A stretch of DNA of 64,000 bases from Paracentrotus lividus (GCA_940671915.1 CALNVZ010002100.1:9372952-9436951), one strand, 5' to 3'; positions 24,707-38,461 are shown, numbered from the stretch's first letter. Notes: generated by a model not told the origin, from the letters alone. A program made the numbers and translations.

Positions 24707-27700
24707 GGGGAGATCCAAACCTGAAAAAGAGGCCTAGTTAGTGATTTTGATGTTGTTTCTGTACAAACTAAACACACCTTGTCTATTCTATAGAAAATAT
24801 TATAGGGCACAATATTTCAGAGGTGTGCTCTTCAAAATTTGTTGCGATCACCTCTAAATTCAAGGGGGCGTCCAAAATTGTTGCCCTTTTTACGACAAAT
24901 AGTGTTTTAGAGATAGCATTTTAAGGAAATATCAAATCGCTCCAAAATGCGGATCATATAAAAGAGAAATAAATTGCCTACAGGCTGAAACCAACTTTGA
25001 TGGAATTCAAATACGTAAAAATGAATAATTAGCCCAAAAAAGTTTATTTTTCATATTTTTTTCAAGAAAATTGAATGTAATCTAGATTTATACTTCGCAC
25101 ATATCAAAACTGCGAACGAAATTTTTAATTGTATCTATTTAGAAAATTGTTGATATATATGCACTAAATCTTGTGAGAACTGCAGGTTCGTATATTATTT
25201 TAACAAAAAGTTATATCATCCTAAAGTCGTGATCTTGATTTTGCCGAAAATAACATTCTCGTCAATATCTCTGAAAGCTCCGTACACGTACGTGTATTAC
25301 TCTATTGGAATGGGTATGGTGTCTTATATTAACAAACCATCTTTCAGTCTAAACCCTAACTTCATTGTATCAAACGAAATGATAATGAATCAGGTATCAG
25401 TCTAGGCCCTATGTAGAAAAATTCGGATCATAAGCATCGACTTTAAATCGCTAGTATCAACTTAATAGTAATATTACTTATGAAATCAAAGGGGAAAATC
25501 TTTAAACTGATAACGAATGATGAGTCTGCACTCTCCATTCCTCTGGGGTGCAACTATTTCCTTTATTCTGTGAGCCCTACGTAGTTGTTTATTTTTTTTA
25601 AACAATGCATTTTAATATTGTATAACTTATGTAGGAATTTCTTCCTTTTCTAATGATGCAAGAGTTCTTGAAAAATATGGACTCAGATCCCTAAACTGCT
25701 TGTTGCCTGCTAGGATTTTTATGGGGGGTCGGAAATTGAAAAGTGGACCTTTTCAGAAGGAGTAAGCTTTTCGAGCGCGAGCCAAAAATTTTGCCTTATA
25801 ACAGTATATTCTGCCTTATAATTTTCTTTTAATTCTTTTACGAGGTGATGATCACCTCCCTTTAAACTAAATAAGTTGTGAGCACGAAGCGTGAACGGTA
25901 AATTAATTTACATTTTTATTACTTCACTTGTGGAGTCAGGAATCAGTCCATGGGCCTTTTTATGATAACTCTAGGAGCGCACAGATCGAGCCGAAAATTT
26001 TGACTCATAATGACCAGAAGTGCTGTAATTTTTGACTTTTTGCCTCTATATACTTACGGATCCGTAATTAGGACTTTTCTATAAACTTACGGGGTGCGCC
26101 CGCCACCTTCCGCCACCCCCCTCCCCCCCCCCCCCCCGGATCCGCGCCTGGTGTTTTGAAAATTGAAAAGTGGAGTTTTTGCCAGATTTGAATTTCGCGA
26201 GCGCAAAGCGCGAGCCAGAAATTTTTGGTTATAATGAATTAAAGGTAGTGTTATTTTCTAACACATTTTGCCTCTTATGCTCACAGACCCGTAATTAGGA
26301 TTTGTATAAGGTTTAGACATTCGAAAAGTAAACATTTTACAAGGATTGAACTTGCGAGCGCGAAGCGCGAGCCAGAAATTCTGCTGTTTAATGGCCTGAA
26401 TACGGTATGTTATATGTACAGTTTGTCTCTTACATCTTTCTATTTTCTTTTAATTCTTTCACAAGTTGATGATGACGTCCGTTTGTAAAAAAAAAAAGAA
26501 AAAAAGTGAACCTTGCCAGTGCAAAGAGCCCTTTGCCTTGTACACTTTCCGTCATAAAGGTGGAATATTTTTTTGCCGCTGTAGCGACATGATATTGCTC
26601 TGACTTTAATTTCTTGAATATGTTTGTCCCTGCTTTTACTTTTTGGGACCTTGGCTATATTTTGGACATTCCCCCAACCCTTCACGTGGACGTTTTTCCA
26701 AAAAAGTTTTGTCAACCCCCGTGATGCCCATTTTTGTCATTTTTCCTCATTTTGGGACCCGGCCGATCAAGCCCCCTCAGTCCTACCTCCAGGAAACGCG
26801 ACTGAGGTGTACTATTTTATATTGTTCTTTAAGTTAAATCTATATTTCTGGGGACAGGCTAAGGTCTCTTGTCTAGGGGAGGGGTTGAAGTAAAAAACGA
26901 GATTGGTGAAAATTCAGAATATTTTATTCCATCTTTATGCTGAAAACAAAAGAAATGAAAAACCACCTTTACCCCTTAAATATCATAATTTTCCCCTTAA
27001 ATTTTGTTTAGCCTTGATGACATGGCTGTAAATAGTCATTATTGGTAATATCTTATTTTGATTTATGTTTGGTTGAGATTTTACAATACAATTTAGGGAA
27101 GATAGAAATTTCCATGGTGTAAAAATGAATAAAATGAATGTTGAACCCCAATCAAAATAAATTTTGACCCCTCCCCTAGACAAAAGAGTCGGACCTGTAA
27201 CCATAAATCTAGATTTAATTTAAAGAACAATAACAAATCTCCACCTCAGACGTGTTTCCTTGGGGGTAGGACTGAGGGGCCTGGTAGGTCGCGTGAACAA
27301 AAAATGGCCCCAAAATAAGAAAAAATGACCAAAATGGCCATCTTCTGGGGGTGACAAACTTTTTTGAAGAAAAATCCCCGGGAAGGTCTGAGGGAACGTC
27401 CAAGATATACCCAGGATCCCAGAAAGTGAAAGCGGTGTCAAACACATTCAAGAAATTAATAACGGAGCAACGTAATGTCGCTTGAGCCAGATAACAATAT
27501 TCCACCTTTAAGACGAACAGTGTATTTCAGGCGTATTGTGCCTCGTATCTATTTTTAATAGTCCTTCACAGACGGATGACAAAATTCCAAAAGATACGAA
27601 CGCGAAACGCGAGTGAAAGAAAATTTCACAAAATCACATGAATGCTGTGCATTTGAAGCACATTTTCTTTTTGACCTATAATTCAGCTTTTCGAACGGGA

Positions 27701-28246
27701 GTGAACATGGCGAGCGCGAGGAGCGAGCCGAAAATTTTAGTTATGATGACATTGAGGCTGCACATTTGCCATGTTTGCTTTTCTTTTTTTTTTTAACTCC
27801 TAAAAAAACAAGATGACCATCACCTACCTTGAAAAATTGAAATGTGAGCATGAAGTCGAGAGGAAAAACTTTTATTAAATTACTCGTATTTCAATTCTTT
27901 ATTGTAATATTTCCTGAAAACCAGGGAAAAGGATGGGGGAGGGGGTGCTGCAGCCCCTCCAATTTTTCCAGTAGATATTTAAAAAAAAAGCTTATATACT
28001 TTTCCTCGTGTTCAGCCCATCAACTTTTTAATCACCCCACCCCCTCAAACCCTTTCAAAAACGCCCCGTGGTCTCTGAAAATAATGATTTATGCGAGAGC
28101 CAGCGAAAATATTGCACAGACCTATCTAAAAAAAGGGCGATTTTAAGCACTATTTTTTTTAATTAATAATTTAGCTCATGAACATTTTGAAAATTAGGTA
28201 TATAAGTAGGTCAATTTAAGAATCCTTTTCACACCCTGTTTTCTTC

Positions 28247-28285
<39 letters not shown>

Positions 28286-29604
28286 TTATTTTTTTTTGTC
28301 AAGCGGAGCGCCTACTCGCCAGCCGGGGGGGGGGGGATCATTCGACCCCCCCCCTAGTTACAGGCCTGGAAAAGGGAATGGATGTCTTCTCAAATTCACT
28401 TTGCACTCACTTTATTTATTTACTACCTTTGCATGTATCAGGCCCGTAACTAGGGGGGGGGTTTGAACGAACCCCCCCCCCCCCCCCCGCTGGCGAGCGG
28501 GGTCCGCTTGACAAAAATAAATAAATAAAAATTGATTAAATGTTTAACTTTTTAATTTTTTTTTGCTTATCATTTTTTTTGGGGCCAATCGAACGACCTC
28601 AGCCTATACTATAGCTAATATTTTTTGAACACGTACCTACCCTCCCCCCCCCCCCCCCCGCTTTTCGCGGCGGTAGCATGACGTGAAATTTTTTTTATGT
28701 ACTTTTTACTCGCCCGTCTTGATTTGAAAAAAAATTGATGTACCTTTTTTGTCACTTTTGCAGATTTCGAACCCTCCAGTAAAAATCCTAGTTACATGCC
28801 TGTGTATCACATAATATAACATCATGAATGTCACAATATCACCTTTAAACAACTTTTGGGATGTATTTTGGAAAATGCTAAGTACCCGTATGTTTATATA
28901 CATAAAAAAATCAAAATATATTTCTTTACTTGCTGTACATCATTTAATGTTATCAAATTTTACTGCAGAAACCGGTTGATTTGGGGTTTAAAAAGTCAAA
29001 GACATTTTATTTATAGAAGACACCATACCTTTTCCCATAACGTCCGTGTACGGAGCTTTTAGAGATATTGACAGATTGCCGTTTTCAGCGAAATCAAGAT
29101 ACACGATTAAGATGATATACTTTTTGTTAAAATAATAAACGAACCTGCATTTCTCACAAGATGTCGTGCACATATTGGAACAATTTTCTAAATAGTTACA
29201 TTTGAATTTTCTTTACGCAGTTTTGACAAATGCGAAGTATAATTTTGATTTACATTCCATTTTTTGAAAATATTTTATAAAATGAACTTCTTTGGGCTGA
29301 ATATTCATTTTACCCCTTAATTCCATCAAATTGTTTCAGCTGTAGGCAATTTATTTCTCTTTTATATGATCTGAAATTCGGGGCGATGTGATAGTTCCTC
29401 CAAATGATATCCCCCCAAAATTATTTGCTATAAAAAGGGCAACAATTTGGACGCCCCCTTATATTAAGAGGTGATCGCAACAACTTTCGAAGAGCACACC
29501 TCTGAAATATTGTGTCCAAGGATATTTTCTTTCGAAAAAACAAGGTGTGCTTAGTTTGTACAGTAACAACATTTGAACCTTCAATTTACGGGTTGGATCT
29601 CCCC
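24707..29604. mobile_element. Giant nested palindromic element (~4.9 kb)
   Basis: The outermost ~600 bp at each side are inverted copies: GGGGAGATCCAAACC at the left pairs with the complement at 29590-29604. Going inward, CAATATTTCAGAGGTGTGCTC, GTTGCGATCACCTCT, AAGGGGGCGTCC, ATATAAAAGAGAAATAAATT and CTCCGTACACG follow in the same order in both arms. A second inverted pair lies nearer the centre (26640-26880 against 27175-27440, e.g. GGGACCTTGGCTATATTTTGG-like blocks, CCTCAGTCCTACC, CTAGGGGAGGGG). A third small one is at 28290-28520 around GCCAGC(G)n / (C)nGCTGGC. TTAA occurs at both edges (24703-24706, 29605-29608) but may belong to the TIR. The axis is near 27.1 kb. No transposase-like ORF is present. 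Confidence 0.72.
25760..27735. repeat. Recurrent GAGCGCGAAGCGCGAGCC motifs within the giant palindrome
   Basis: Short self-complementary blocks of the type GCGAGCGCGAAGCGCGAGCC, each followed by (G/A)AAA(T/A)TTT, occur at ~25773, 26199, 26355, 27600 and 27711. They sit on both arms, mostly next to stretches resembling AAAAGTGGA. They look like the ends or building units of an internal repeat. Confidence 0.6.
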
Positions 29605-29691
29605 TTAATTGGACCATATCTATCTTTAAGTCTTTAAATACATGTTCCCTTTGTAGAGCAGTGTTTGTTTTTTTTTTTTTTATGATAACTC

Positions 29692-29970
29692 CAGAGATGC
29701 CAACCGTTATGGAATAATTATACCAAATTAACATTAGAAATTAGAACACAAATAACCCAAATAGTTAAAACAGCTGAAACAAATGTCTTGTTAACAAGAG
29801 AAAGAAAACTATTGATTTGAACGCATTCCCAAGATTGAATGATGAAGCAAAATGCTATTATTCATGCTTTCTCTAATGAAAAGTCAATGATTTTAGCTGT
29901 TCTAACTATTTGGGTTATTTGCTTTCTAATTTCTAATGTTATAATTATTCCGTAATGGTTGGCATCTCTG
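29692..29970. mobile_element. hAT-like MITE (279 bp)
   Basis: Terminal inverted repeats of ~85 bp begin CAGAGATGCCAACC and end GGTTGGCATCTCTG, fitting the hAT terminus consensus CAGRGRTG. They continue through ATTAGAAATTAGAA, ATAACCCAAATAGTT and its complement. Flanks show a partial duplication (TAACTC at left, TAACTG at right), consistent with a decayed 8-bp site. It is adjacent to the giant palindrome. Confidence 0.75.
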
Positions 29971-29974
29971 TAAC

Positions 29975-30238
29975 TGCAAGTTGATGTTCAGATGTGAGTG
30001 GATATATCTCTTCACCATCCTTAGACCGAGTCTGATGAAGTATAAAGCAATGTGATCCTATCCCATCCCAGACGGATGTGTATGCCCCTATCACCCAAGG
30101 GATATACTCTTTTGACCTTTGACCTGCCCCAGAGTCAGTCTCTTCGCGGAGGTGCTTCGTCAGGAAGCGCCCATAATCACAAAGAAAAATACATGTGGGA
30201 GGTAATAATTGGTCAATCTTAGCGTTCAAGAGCCTCAA
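29975..30238 (-). other. Short open frame of unclear origin
   Basis: The minus strand is open for ~88 codons here, with less AT-biased residues than neighbouring frames (GRFLTKHLREETDSGAG, then RSKEYIPWVIGAYTSVWDG). I recognise no family. It starts right beside a MITE and contains TGACCTTTGACCT at ~30114. It may be transposon-derived or simply a better-balanced stretch of intron. Confidence 0.12.
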
Positions 30239-31149
30239 GATGAAGTGAGACTACCCTGTAAGATTTGTTTTCCTTTCATATTGGAAAGAGGGTTATCAAA
30301 GGTCATTAAATCTATCATTTCTGTTTAGAACTTGTAAAACTTTTAAACTGCAACATATTTTGTGACTCCTTTATCTTGGTTGGTATACTTAAAATAATGA
30401 AAATTTACGTATTACATTTCTTAGGAAAGCATAACACATCAAGGTCTCTATGCGTCGGTATAGAAATCATGGGACAATTTAAAAATAGATGGAACAATAA
30501 AACAGAGATAAGTACATTGTAGAGCTAACTTAATGTACTTCTTATACATTTCAATATATTATTTATCTCAGCACAAAAACCCTTGTATAGTAAGGTACCT
30601 ACACTACCTATCAATATATAGAAAATCCTCTCACACAATTAGAATTAGATATTTGGGTCTTTTGGTGAAAGTAGACAACACAAATACTGGCTAATTTTGA
30701 ACAGACACGTTATTCATCACACAGACTTTCACCTTCTATAATTCAATCCCAAATTTTCACAAGTCATCAACAAACTTGCAGCATGTTTTAGGGACAGTTT
30801 CTATGCATTTGCGCATAGGCCTATATCAAAGAGAGATTAAAACAAAGAAAGCATTAGTGGCTGATGGCAATAAACAATATGAAATCAGTTGTTGATATCA
30901 AATGTAAGAGTGCATCTATAGATGTGTTTTTAAGCCAATGAAATGAAGAAGAAGAGGAGAGTGTGTAGAAGGAATGTCAATACTGAACTATGATGAGTGA
31001 TAACTTCCTGGTTTAGGGTATCAAATATTTGTTTCTATCTCATTACATACTCTCAGTATCAGAAAGCAAAACTATGGCAACAATTTGGGGACAACCATTT
31101 TGAAGTTAGAAGAGCTCATTTTGATCAGGTTTGTTCTATGTATTTTATA

Positions 31150-31400
31150 GCAGTGGACAGAGAGATTTTTTAAGTAGAGAGCTGAGCTGAAAGTGAAGGG
31201 GAAGGGCCGCACAGCGATTTTTCTTTTTAAGTGGAGGGGCTGAGCTGAAAAGGGGGGCTAAACAGGCTAAAAGTCACAAAGAGATGGTTATTTTCTCATT
31301 TTTATACACATTTACAAACAGTTGGGGACCGAATCCCTCCTCCAGCCCCCCCCCCCCCTGGTTCAAGGGGCCCATTATAGGATAAAAGAGGGGGGTTCTT
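31150..31400. repeat. Degenerate G/C-run-containing repeat fragment
   Basis: Contains AGTGGAGGGGCTGAGCTGAAA, in two related versions ~40 bp apart, and a poly-C run with CCAGCCCCCC. Similar GGCTGAAAAGGCTAAAA text occurs at 60900-60925, suggesting fragments of one dispersed family. Confidence 0.4.
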
Positions 31401-32324
31401 TAATTTTTCAATTACACTTTCTCGTCAAACCTCCATTTAAATGTAACAAAAATTATCATTCATATAGAATACACATCACACTGACATTCTTTACAAAAGT
31501 ACAAAGATTTTACAGACACTATATTCAAAAAAATATTTCTACATTTTTTTTCTTCACAAATATCAGTAGGCTTTATCAATTAAAACTACAGAAGAGACAC
31601 TGTTAAAATGAAAGTTCCAAACAATAGGCTTCATGTGACTAAACCTTATTTGCAGGGGATGAGACAAATTAATAATTGAGATCAAATTGAAGAAAAAATT
31701 AAACAACAAATGGATAGAGAAATGAAGAAAAATAACTTGAAAACAATATACATAAATTAAGAAACAACAACTTTATAAATAAATTTACATATATCATGAT
31801 ATTTTGTGTCTTGTATTGGTCATATCTTCACTTTAAGATGTTTAGAGGTCGGGTCATGGAAGTCAAGCTCCAACAACAGACAGAGGAACCCATCTATCAT
31901 CCCTGAATATGAGGTTTAAGGACTCAAACTAGAAAAGGGCAAAGCAGGCACATTGTTACACCAGTCCAATGTCACTACAGATTTGTGAATGAAGCAAGAT
32001 TTGAAAAATTGATCAATACTAATACAAATTCAATTTGCAGTCAATAAAATAAATTAAAGAAATTATGCATTAATGATAAAACTAGTTGTGATTTAGGCTA
32101 TACTGTAGTGCCTAATATAAGACAGTTTCATCTCTAAGCGCTTTACAATAATGTTGTAATCCAAAGTACTCTCTTTGAAGAACAATTTTCTTATATCACA
32201 GAGATTGTGATGTGACTTTGTTTCTACATTAATTCACTTACCATGAATCTTCCATCTTGTTGTTTGATTCATTTCTCTCCCAATTAAATACACAGCAACA
32301 TCAGAAATACAGATTATTCTTTAA

Positions 32325-32409
32325 CCTGTTGGAGACAAGCTGATTTGGCTATAAGACGCATTTCCCATAGACCTCAGCCCGAATATATTCAGGCTCAGTC
32401 CTCAACAGG
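32325..32409. mobile_element. Very short TTAA-flanked MITE (85 bp)
   Basis: TTAA (32321-32324), then CCTGTTGGAG; CTCAACAGG, then TTAA (32410-32413). Inverted ends and a TTAA duplication resemble the larger TTAA elements in the window. It is little more than two ends. Confidence 0.55.
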
Positions 32410-34508
32410 TTAAACAGTACTGACTTTGCCGAGTTTGCTACATGAACAACAAATTCCTGCTGAGCCATTTTGTGATGCCATGAAGAACTTGATACTTGTG
32501 TATATACCTCTCGTAATCTTACTTTACCCCTCTCTGTCTCCAGCGGAAGACAAACCCTGAACCAGTAACCCTGACTTTAGCTTTGATCTCAATCCAGTAA
32601 GTGGATACTCCCTCCCTGGGTCCTAACAATTGCTATTGTAGTTTCGTAACATGAGGAATGTTGGGTTTTTGAGACCATTTCAAAGCTTTAACATAAGATA
32701 AACAGTGCGGCTCTGAAAACTCAATTCTTCACAAATTTATTCATTCACCGGATTATCAGAGAGGAAAGTACATTATTATTTGTTCGCCTTTTGATTGAAC
32801 TGTTTGGGTTCTTTTCTTCTGTCCAAACACAGTTTTTTTTTCAATTATTTTTTTTTTATGTATTCAAAATAGATAATAGGAAATAAATATTAAAGCAATA
32901 TCAAGCTACAATAATAAGATAAAAGCCTCTTACTAATTTAGTGAATTTCCTTGCATTATGCATGTATGAAGTTACAAAAATTGAAGCAACACCATCAAAA
33001 TTTCACAATGTACAAACACGTATACAGGTACTTGTAAACGTTTATTCAATATTTGAAAATGTTTTTGATTCCGTCTGTATTGTTTTGATGGGGTTTTTGA
33101 GTGTGTTATCCTTTTAAAAAAACAGCACCTTTCTGTATGTACATAGTACATTTATTATGGATTCATTTGAGGGTAAAACCAATTTATTCAAATAGCTTTA
33201 TCAATGCACATGGTACTCAATTTCATAACATCATATATTGTGGTTTTGATATTCTTCCTGCATAGTTACTTTCCCCCGTTTATTCAATTTCCTTGTGTCT
33301 TGTTTGATTCAGTATTGAATTTTCCCCAAAAAACTCCTTAGCCACCTGAATGAACAAATGGATAAGCTGGTGAAGATAATCTGTTATTTTGCAAAGAAAC
33401 AGAGACCACATGAATATTACCAAAGTTTTTCTGCAACTGACATTCTATACATTGCATAAAACAACTTTGCTAGAGTGCTGTGGAGGTTCTTGAGAAACCT
33501 GTTACATAACATACCCACCGGCACCTATTGGTCTGGGACTACAGTCCTGTATGCAGGTGATCAAAAGGCCAGGCAGTGGGGAGGGAGAACGAGTCAAGGT
33601 GTGATAAAGGTGTGCAAAAGGGGTGCTTTGTGCCACCTTTTGTTTGCTCAATCCTGAAGCAGGGTATGCATTCACACCTCTACAACAATAGAAGGCAGGT
33701 CTCCTGAAAAGAACCCACTTGATGGGGCTGAAAAGATGGAAGGATTGAAACCCATAAAAAAGAATGTATGCAATACACACAGCGAAAAAGTATAGTTACC
33801 CATACACAGACATTCAGTCACAGGTAAAGTTACCTGTACAACAAAGCATAGGTGTGTGGAATGGAATGCGGTCTCATGCTGCTTTACCTGCATTCAGATC
33901 AGCATAAGAATTTACAGCATGTTCACCTTTAAATACAAGCAATTTTCATGGTAGTATCTCACTTGCTTACGAGACAGGTTTGAGGCTAGTTTGAAACTGG
34001 TTGAGATGCGTTGGAGACAAGTCTTGGAGATGTTCCAGAGATGTCTCCCGAGTCTCCATGAGGTCTTATTAGTTGTAGGGAAAATTAAACCTGTTCATAC
34101 CTAGTTTGCAGGCAATGTTGTTTGCTTACTAGGGTCTGAAGTTAAGAACTAGATTCACTTGTGTACTATAGCTTCTCCCAACAAGACACAGACAGACAGT
34201 GAGTTTGGAGGCTAGTCTCCACTCTAGACTGAAATTTGTTTAATTGTCAAATTGAGTCTGTGCTTGCAAACTAGTTCATAAAGACTGCTATATTTCAATA
34301 CCTTTAAGTTTCATCATTCATATTCCATGAATTATAACTTGTAAAATAAAATGGTCTGATTTACTAATGATGTGAATGTATAATTTGGTTTCATCTTTTG
34401 AAAACTATGAAAAAGATCAATAAAAGGTCCCCGAGCTTACCAGTAGGCAATCCAGGACACAACAATGCCATGTGTAGTGCAATTGATATGCTTGAACATC
34501 TTCGTCAG

Positions 34509-34639
34509 CTGAGAACCAGAAGGGCGCTATTGCAGATCAAAGATGTTCCGTTGAGAACCAGAAGGTACAGAAATAGCGCCCTTCTGGTTCTCAACGGAAC
34601 ATCTTTAAGATGCAATAACGCCCTTCTGGCTCTCAACAG
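34509..34639. repeat. Near-perfect hairpin repeat (131 bp)
   Basis: CTGAGAACCAGAAGGGCG, then AAGATGTTCCGTTGAGAACC, is mirrored on the other side of ~34570 by its complement ending CTCTCAACAG. Both strands of the palindrome give a short ORF, which is an artefact. MITE-like, but no clear target duplication. Confidence 0.75.
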
Positions 34640-37600
34640 ACGTCTTGTCAAGTCATGATAATAATGACACTGGGTAACAACAGGTTCTCCTCTCTTCAAA
34701 ATCAAGCCAAAAAAAAATTAATTAAAATCTTCAAATCTTGTTACATCTCTTTTCAATCAGTTTTGATATATTTACATGAATTACACTATTTTTTTTAAAT
34801 TACTCAAACTGTTAACAAGTACCTTTAAATCATTTCAAGCAAACCTTCTTTGAGAGAAAGAATGCGGCCAATGGAGTATAATGACACCATTCACACCTTT
34901 GCGCACAGCCAGTCTTCTTTGTCTTGGATAATTCAATTACGCCTCAAGCCCTCTTCAACTATCTCACAAAAACTACTACCAACTTCTTGCATGCCATGCA
35001 AGATTTAAGACACCTCTGCTCTCAAAAGTTGAAGAAAAAGAAATCCTCTTGGGGACATGAGGAAACAACGGTTGCTATGACAATGACATGCGTATTCCCA
35101 GGCGCTGTAAAGGTAAGGCTTTTGTGCCTGTCTCTTTACCCTGACAATAGGGAGGGTTCTCTCCTAAGCCTTGGGTTGGTAGTAAACTGTCAGGAAGGGT
35201 CTACTAAGCTTGGCAACGCGACTCGATGTGATTACAGCACTCTTCTGGAAGATGTTTGCATGTGCCAGGGAAAAATGTTTAGAAAATACTACACAGCAAA
35301 ATAGTCAATACAATTTACCTTGGAATATCAATAAACATTCTAAAAGAAATAATGGCATACATACATGAACGTCCACATCCACATTAAGAAAACTTAAATT
35401 ACTTTTTATAAACCCTGCCCTCCCCTGAACCCCCCCCTTAAAAGCAATTCATCAGAAACAGTGAATTATTTAGCATTTATTTAATATCTAGGTTACACAT
35501 GGATGTCCATAATTTGAATTCCAGATCCCCTAATCACAAAAATGAAACAGAAAGCCTAAAACATGTACAGAAACTGTTTAATCTATGACCCGGATCAGAG
35601 TTAATGTTGAGACGTGTTTTGCATTCGTAATCTGTATTCAATCTAAGACAGAAGTTGCACATTGACCACATAATGCATCATTCTCAATAAACAGAAAACA
35701 AAAATACACAGCTCTGGTAAGGAGACTACAAATACCAGCAGAGAGGAAGGGATAGGACCGTTCGTTGACCCCTAACGGCTGACCCATCATGCAATGCATC
35801 ACTGGAATGCTGATTGCTTGCTTTGAAGTGAGGTGTTGAGCCGCACACTACTCAACCTATATCTCGCAAATTTCTATTGCAGCAGAGATGTAATATAAAA
35901 TATCATAGATGATAAAACAATATACACGTATGTAAGAATAGCAGTTTCCCATATGTTGGGATTCTTCATAAGCTGCTAAATTTTTGTGTTCAATCTGATA
36001 TACACATGTACAATATAGGTTCAGCACATTATTATTATTATGATATAATTTATATTCTTTCATTATTTTTTTTTACAATGAGAGATAAAAGTGCCAGAAA
36101 ATAACATTACACATAAAACATTTCATAATGAATATAGATACAGAAAGCTAAAAAGTAAATCTCCTTGATAAGCTTTTAAAATTAACAAGGACAAATTTCT
36201 TGAGATGTATTATGATCCCGGATATTAAAGATTGTAAGCTGCTCATTTGAGAGATGGAAAGTCATGCAGCTACTGAAAGGTTTCAAATTAAAGGACTGCT
36301 TTAAAAGCTATAATTTTGTTTCAAAAAGGTCTGAGAAATAAATGTAAAAAGAATGGCAGCATACAATTGTTGGGATTCTCCACCAAAGAAAATTAAAAAA
36401 GGACGAATTTTTGTAGTTGAAAATTACATTAACCGTATTTTCCTCACTTCAACAATACAATTTGAACATTATTAAAGAACATTGATGTGGTCACTAGTAT
36501 TAAACAGCAATCAAAGCATCAATATCTGAGCAAGGCTATGCATGGGCAAATACAATACTAGAATATTATCATTGATAAGGTAAGGATAATACTTGCAACA
36601 AAACATTATAATTATAATAAAATCAATTTACATGTATTGCCATATTTATATTTTTAAAAGAGAAAGAGAGATACTTCAAGGATACATATGGAATAAAATG
36701 TTACCCAGACTGAAGTTAAAAGTAAATCTTGATACATCCATTCATAATTCCTTTAACATGAAAAAATATGATAACATACAAAACTAAAAACAAATTTCCA
36801 TTAATTGTATTCGTTTAAGGTACATAAAAATGTAGCATACAGTGTTCTAATATCTTTGTATGTCAAGAATGCAAATATGCTATTGATAAAAAAAAATATT
36901 ATCAGTTGTATAATCAGCTAATTTTTAACACAAGGAAGTCGAAAAGAGTTTGAAAAAAACATTTCATTTTCTGTCTTTCTGTCAAACCTGCCAAAGTCTG
37001 ACAAAATGACCTATATTCCATATCTAGAAGAACTGCAAATTAAAGTACATGTACATGTAGCTAGACATGCTTTAATTAGTATTTAGGTTTCAGAGCATGT
37101 TAACTTTCTGTCAACACGATTGCAGCAAGGATATTGAGTAGGAGGAAGGAGGCTAGCTATTAAGTCTCTACAATCACGATGTTTGCGGGATTTCAACCCG
37201 AATGTGACTACAACAAAAGAAAAAGTTTCGGAGGCGAGAAGGAAATTAATCAAATTAGGGCTTTTAGTAGAGCCCTGTTAGAGCGATATTTATCCACCAA
37301 GGGGTTAGGCAAGGCTGTATAAGGATTTTAGCTGAAGGTGATGACAGACGTGGCAAATAATACACTAAGATCGAATGATTATTGATATTCATTGACTTGC
37401 GTTGTCATTTGAAATTAGCCAAATTATGATGTTCATGTAAACATATTCTTGTATATGATGTGGAGGTGTAATTATATGAATTGATGAATAAATTTATTAT
37501 TTATTATCAGAACTGTTTATTATGTTTATTGCATCAAATGATTAATACTTGCCTTATCATTATCATCATGACTAATAAGAATTAAATTAATTTGCAAAAA

Positions 37601-37704
37601 CAATATATGTTCATGAGAAATATAAAAAAACTGAATGTAAATCTCATGAATGGATGAATAAACTATAGTTATTTAAATAAAATTTCAATATTCTTAAAGG
37701 GTAA

Positions 37705-38073
37705 GTTCACCCTGGAATTTAATTGGTCCTAAAAAAAGCAGAAAAATAAACTTTTTGTTAGAGTGATGAAGGAATATATGTATAGATATATCTATTTCAT
37801 AGAGGTATGTAAATGTAAGCCTATATTAATATAGGTTTGTAGATATATCGACAGCATACGTGAGATGATTAATATTCTTCAGAAAAATGGCATTCTTCTG
37901 AAAAAAATGGCATGCAAGCTGCAAGAGCAGCTTGCTTGTGACATCACAAAGTCAAAATTATCATCATTCATATATTAGTTTGTTATTCTTTAGGGGATTT
38001 TCTACAAACCGTCACTCATATGTTTCTTTTATTTTTTTGCTATTTTCAAAATCAATGAAATTCCAGAGTGAAC
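37705..38073. mobile_element. TIR element with GTTCACCCTGGAATTT ends (~369 bp)
   Basis: GTTCACCCTGGAATTTAATTG at the left; CAATGAAATTCCAGAGTGAAC at the right. Between them is TATATAGATATATCTA-like sequence and the hairpin GCAAGCTGCAAGAGCAGCTTGC. MITE-like, no ORF. Confidence 0.65.
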
Positions 38074-38461
38074 ATAATAAATAATACATTAAATATAATA
38101 CATGATCACTGCAAAAATCAAATTAACTACCCATGAATGTACATTACAGTGCATCATAGCAGCATGAAACATTTAATCTCAAAATACTGCAGTTAAATAT
38201 TCATTATTGACTTTATATTATTCAAACAGTCTCCCATTTCCATGGTGATTTCTTTATCCATTGAAACCCCCTGTAGCATTGATTCCACCTTACACACACC
38301 ACTCAACTCAACAAGCTGTATGAGTAGACGACCTCATATAGAGACAAGCCTTGGTTGACAACCTGACCCATTATAAAACAAATCAAAGGCTTACAATATA
38401 ATAATAAAGAGGATTCATTGTGAATAGACTATGAGGACGTAAGAAAAAAGGGACTTTAGGG

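Noticed and set aside
34924-35304. 126-codon plus-strand ORF
   Set aside because: No recognisable domain, no convincing splice or start context. Composition resembles neighbouring intron; kept as non-coding.
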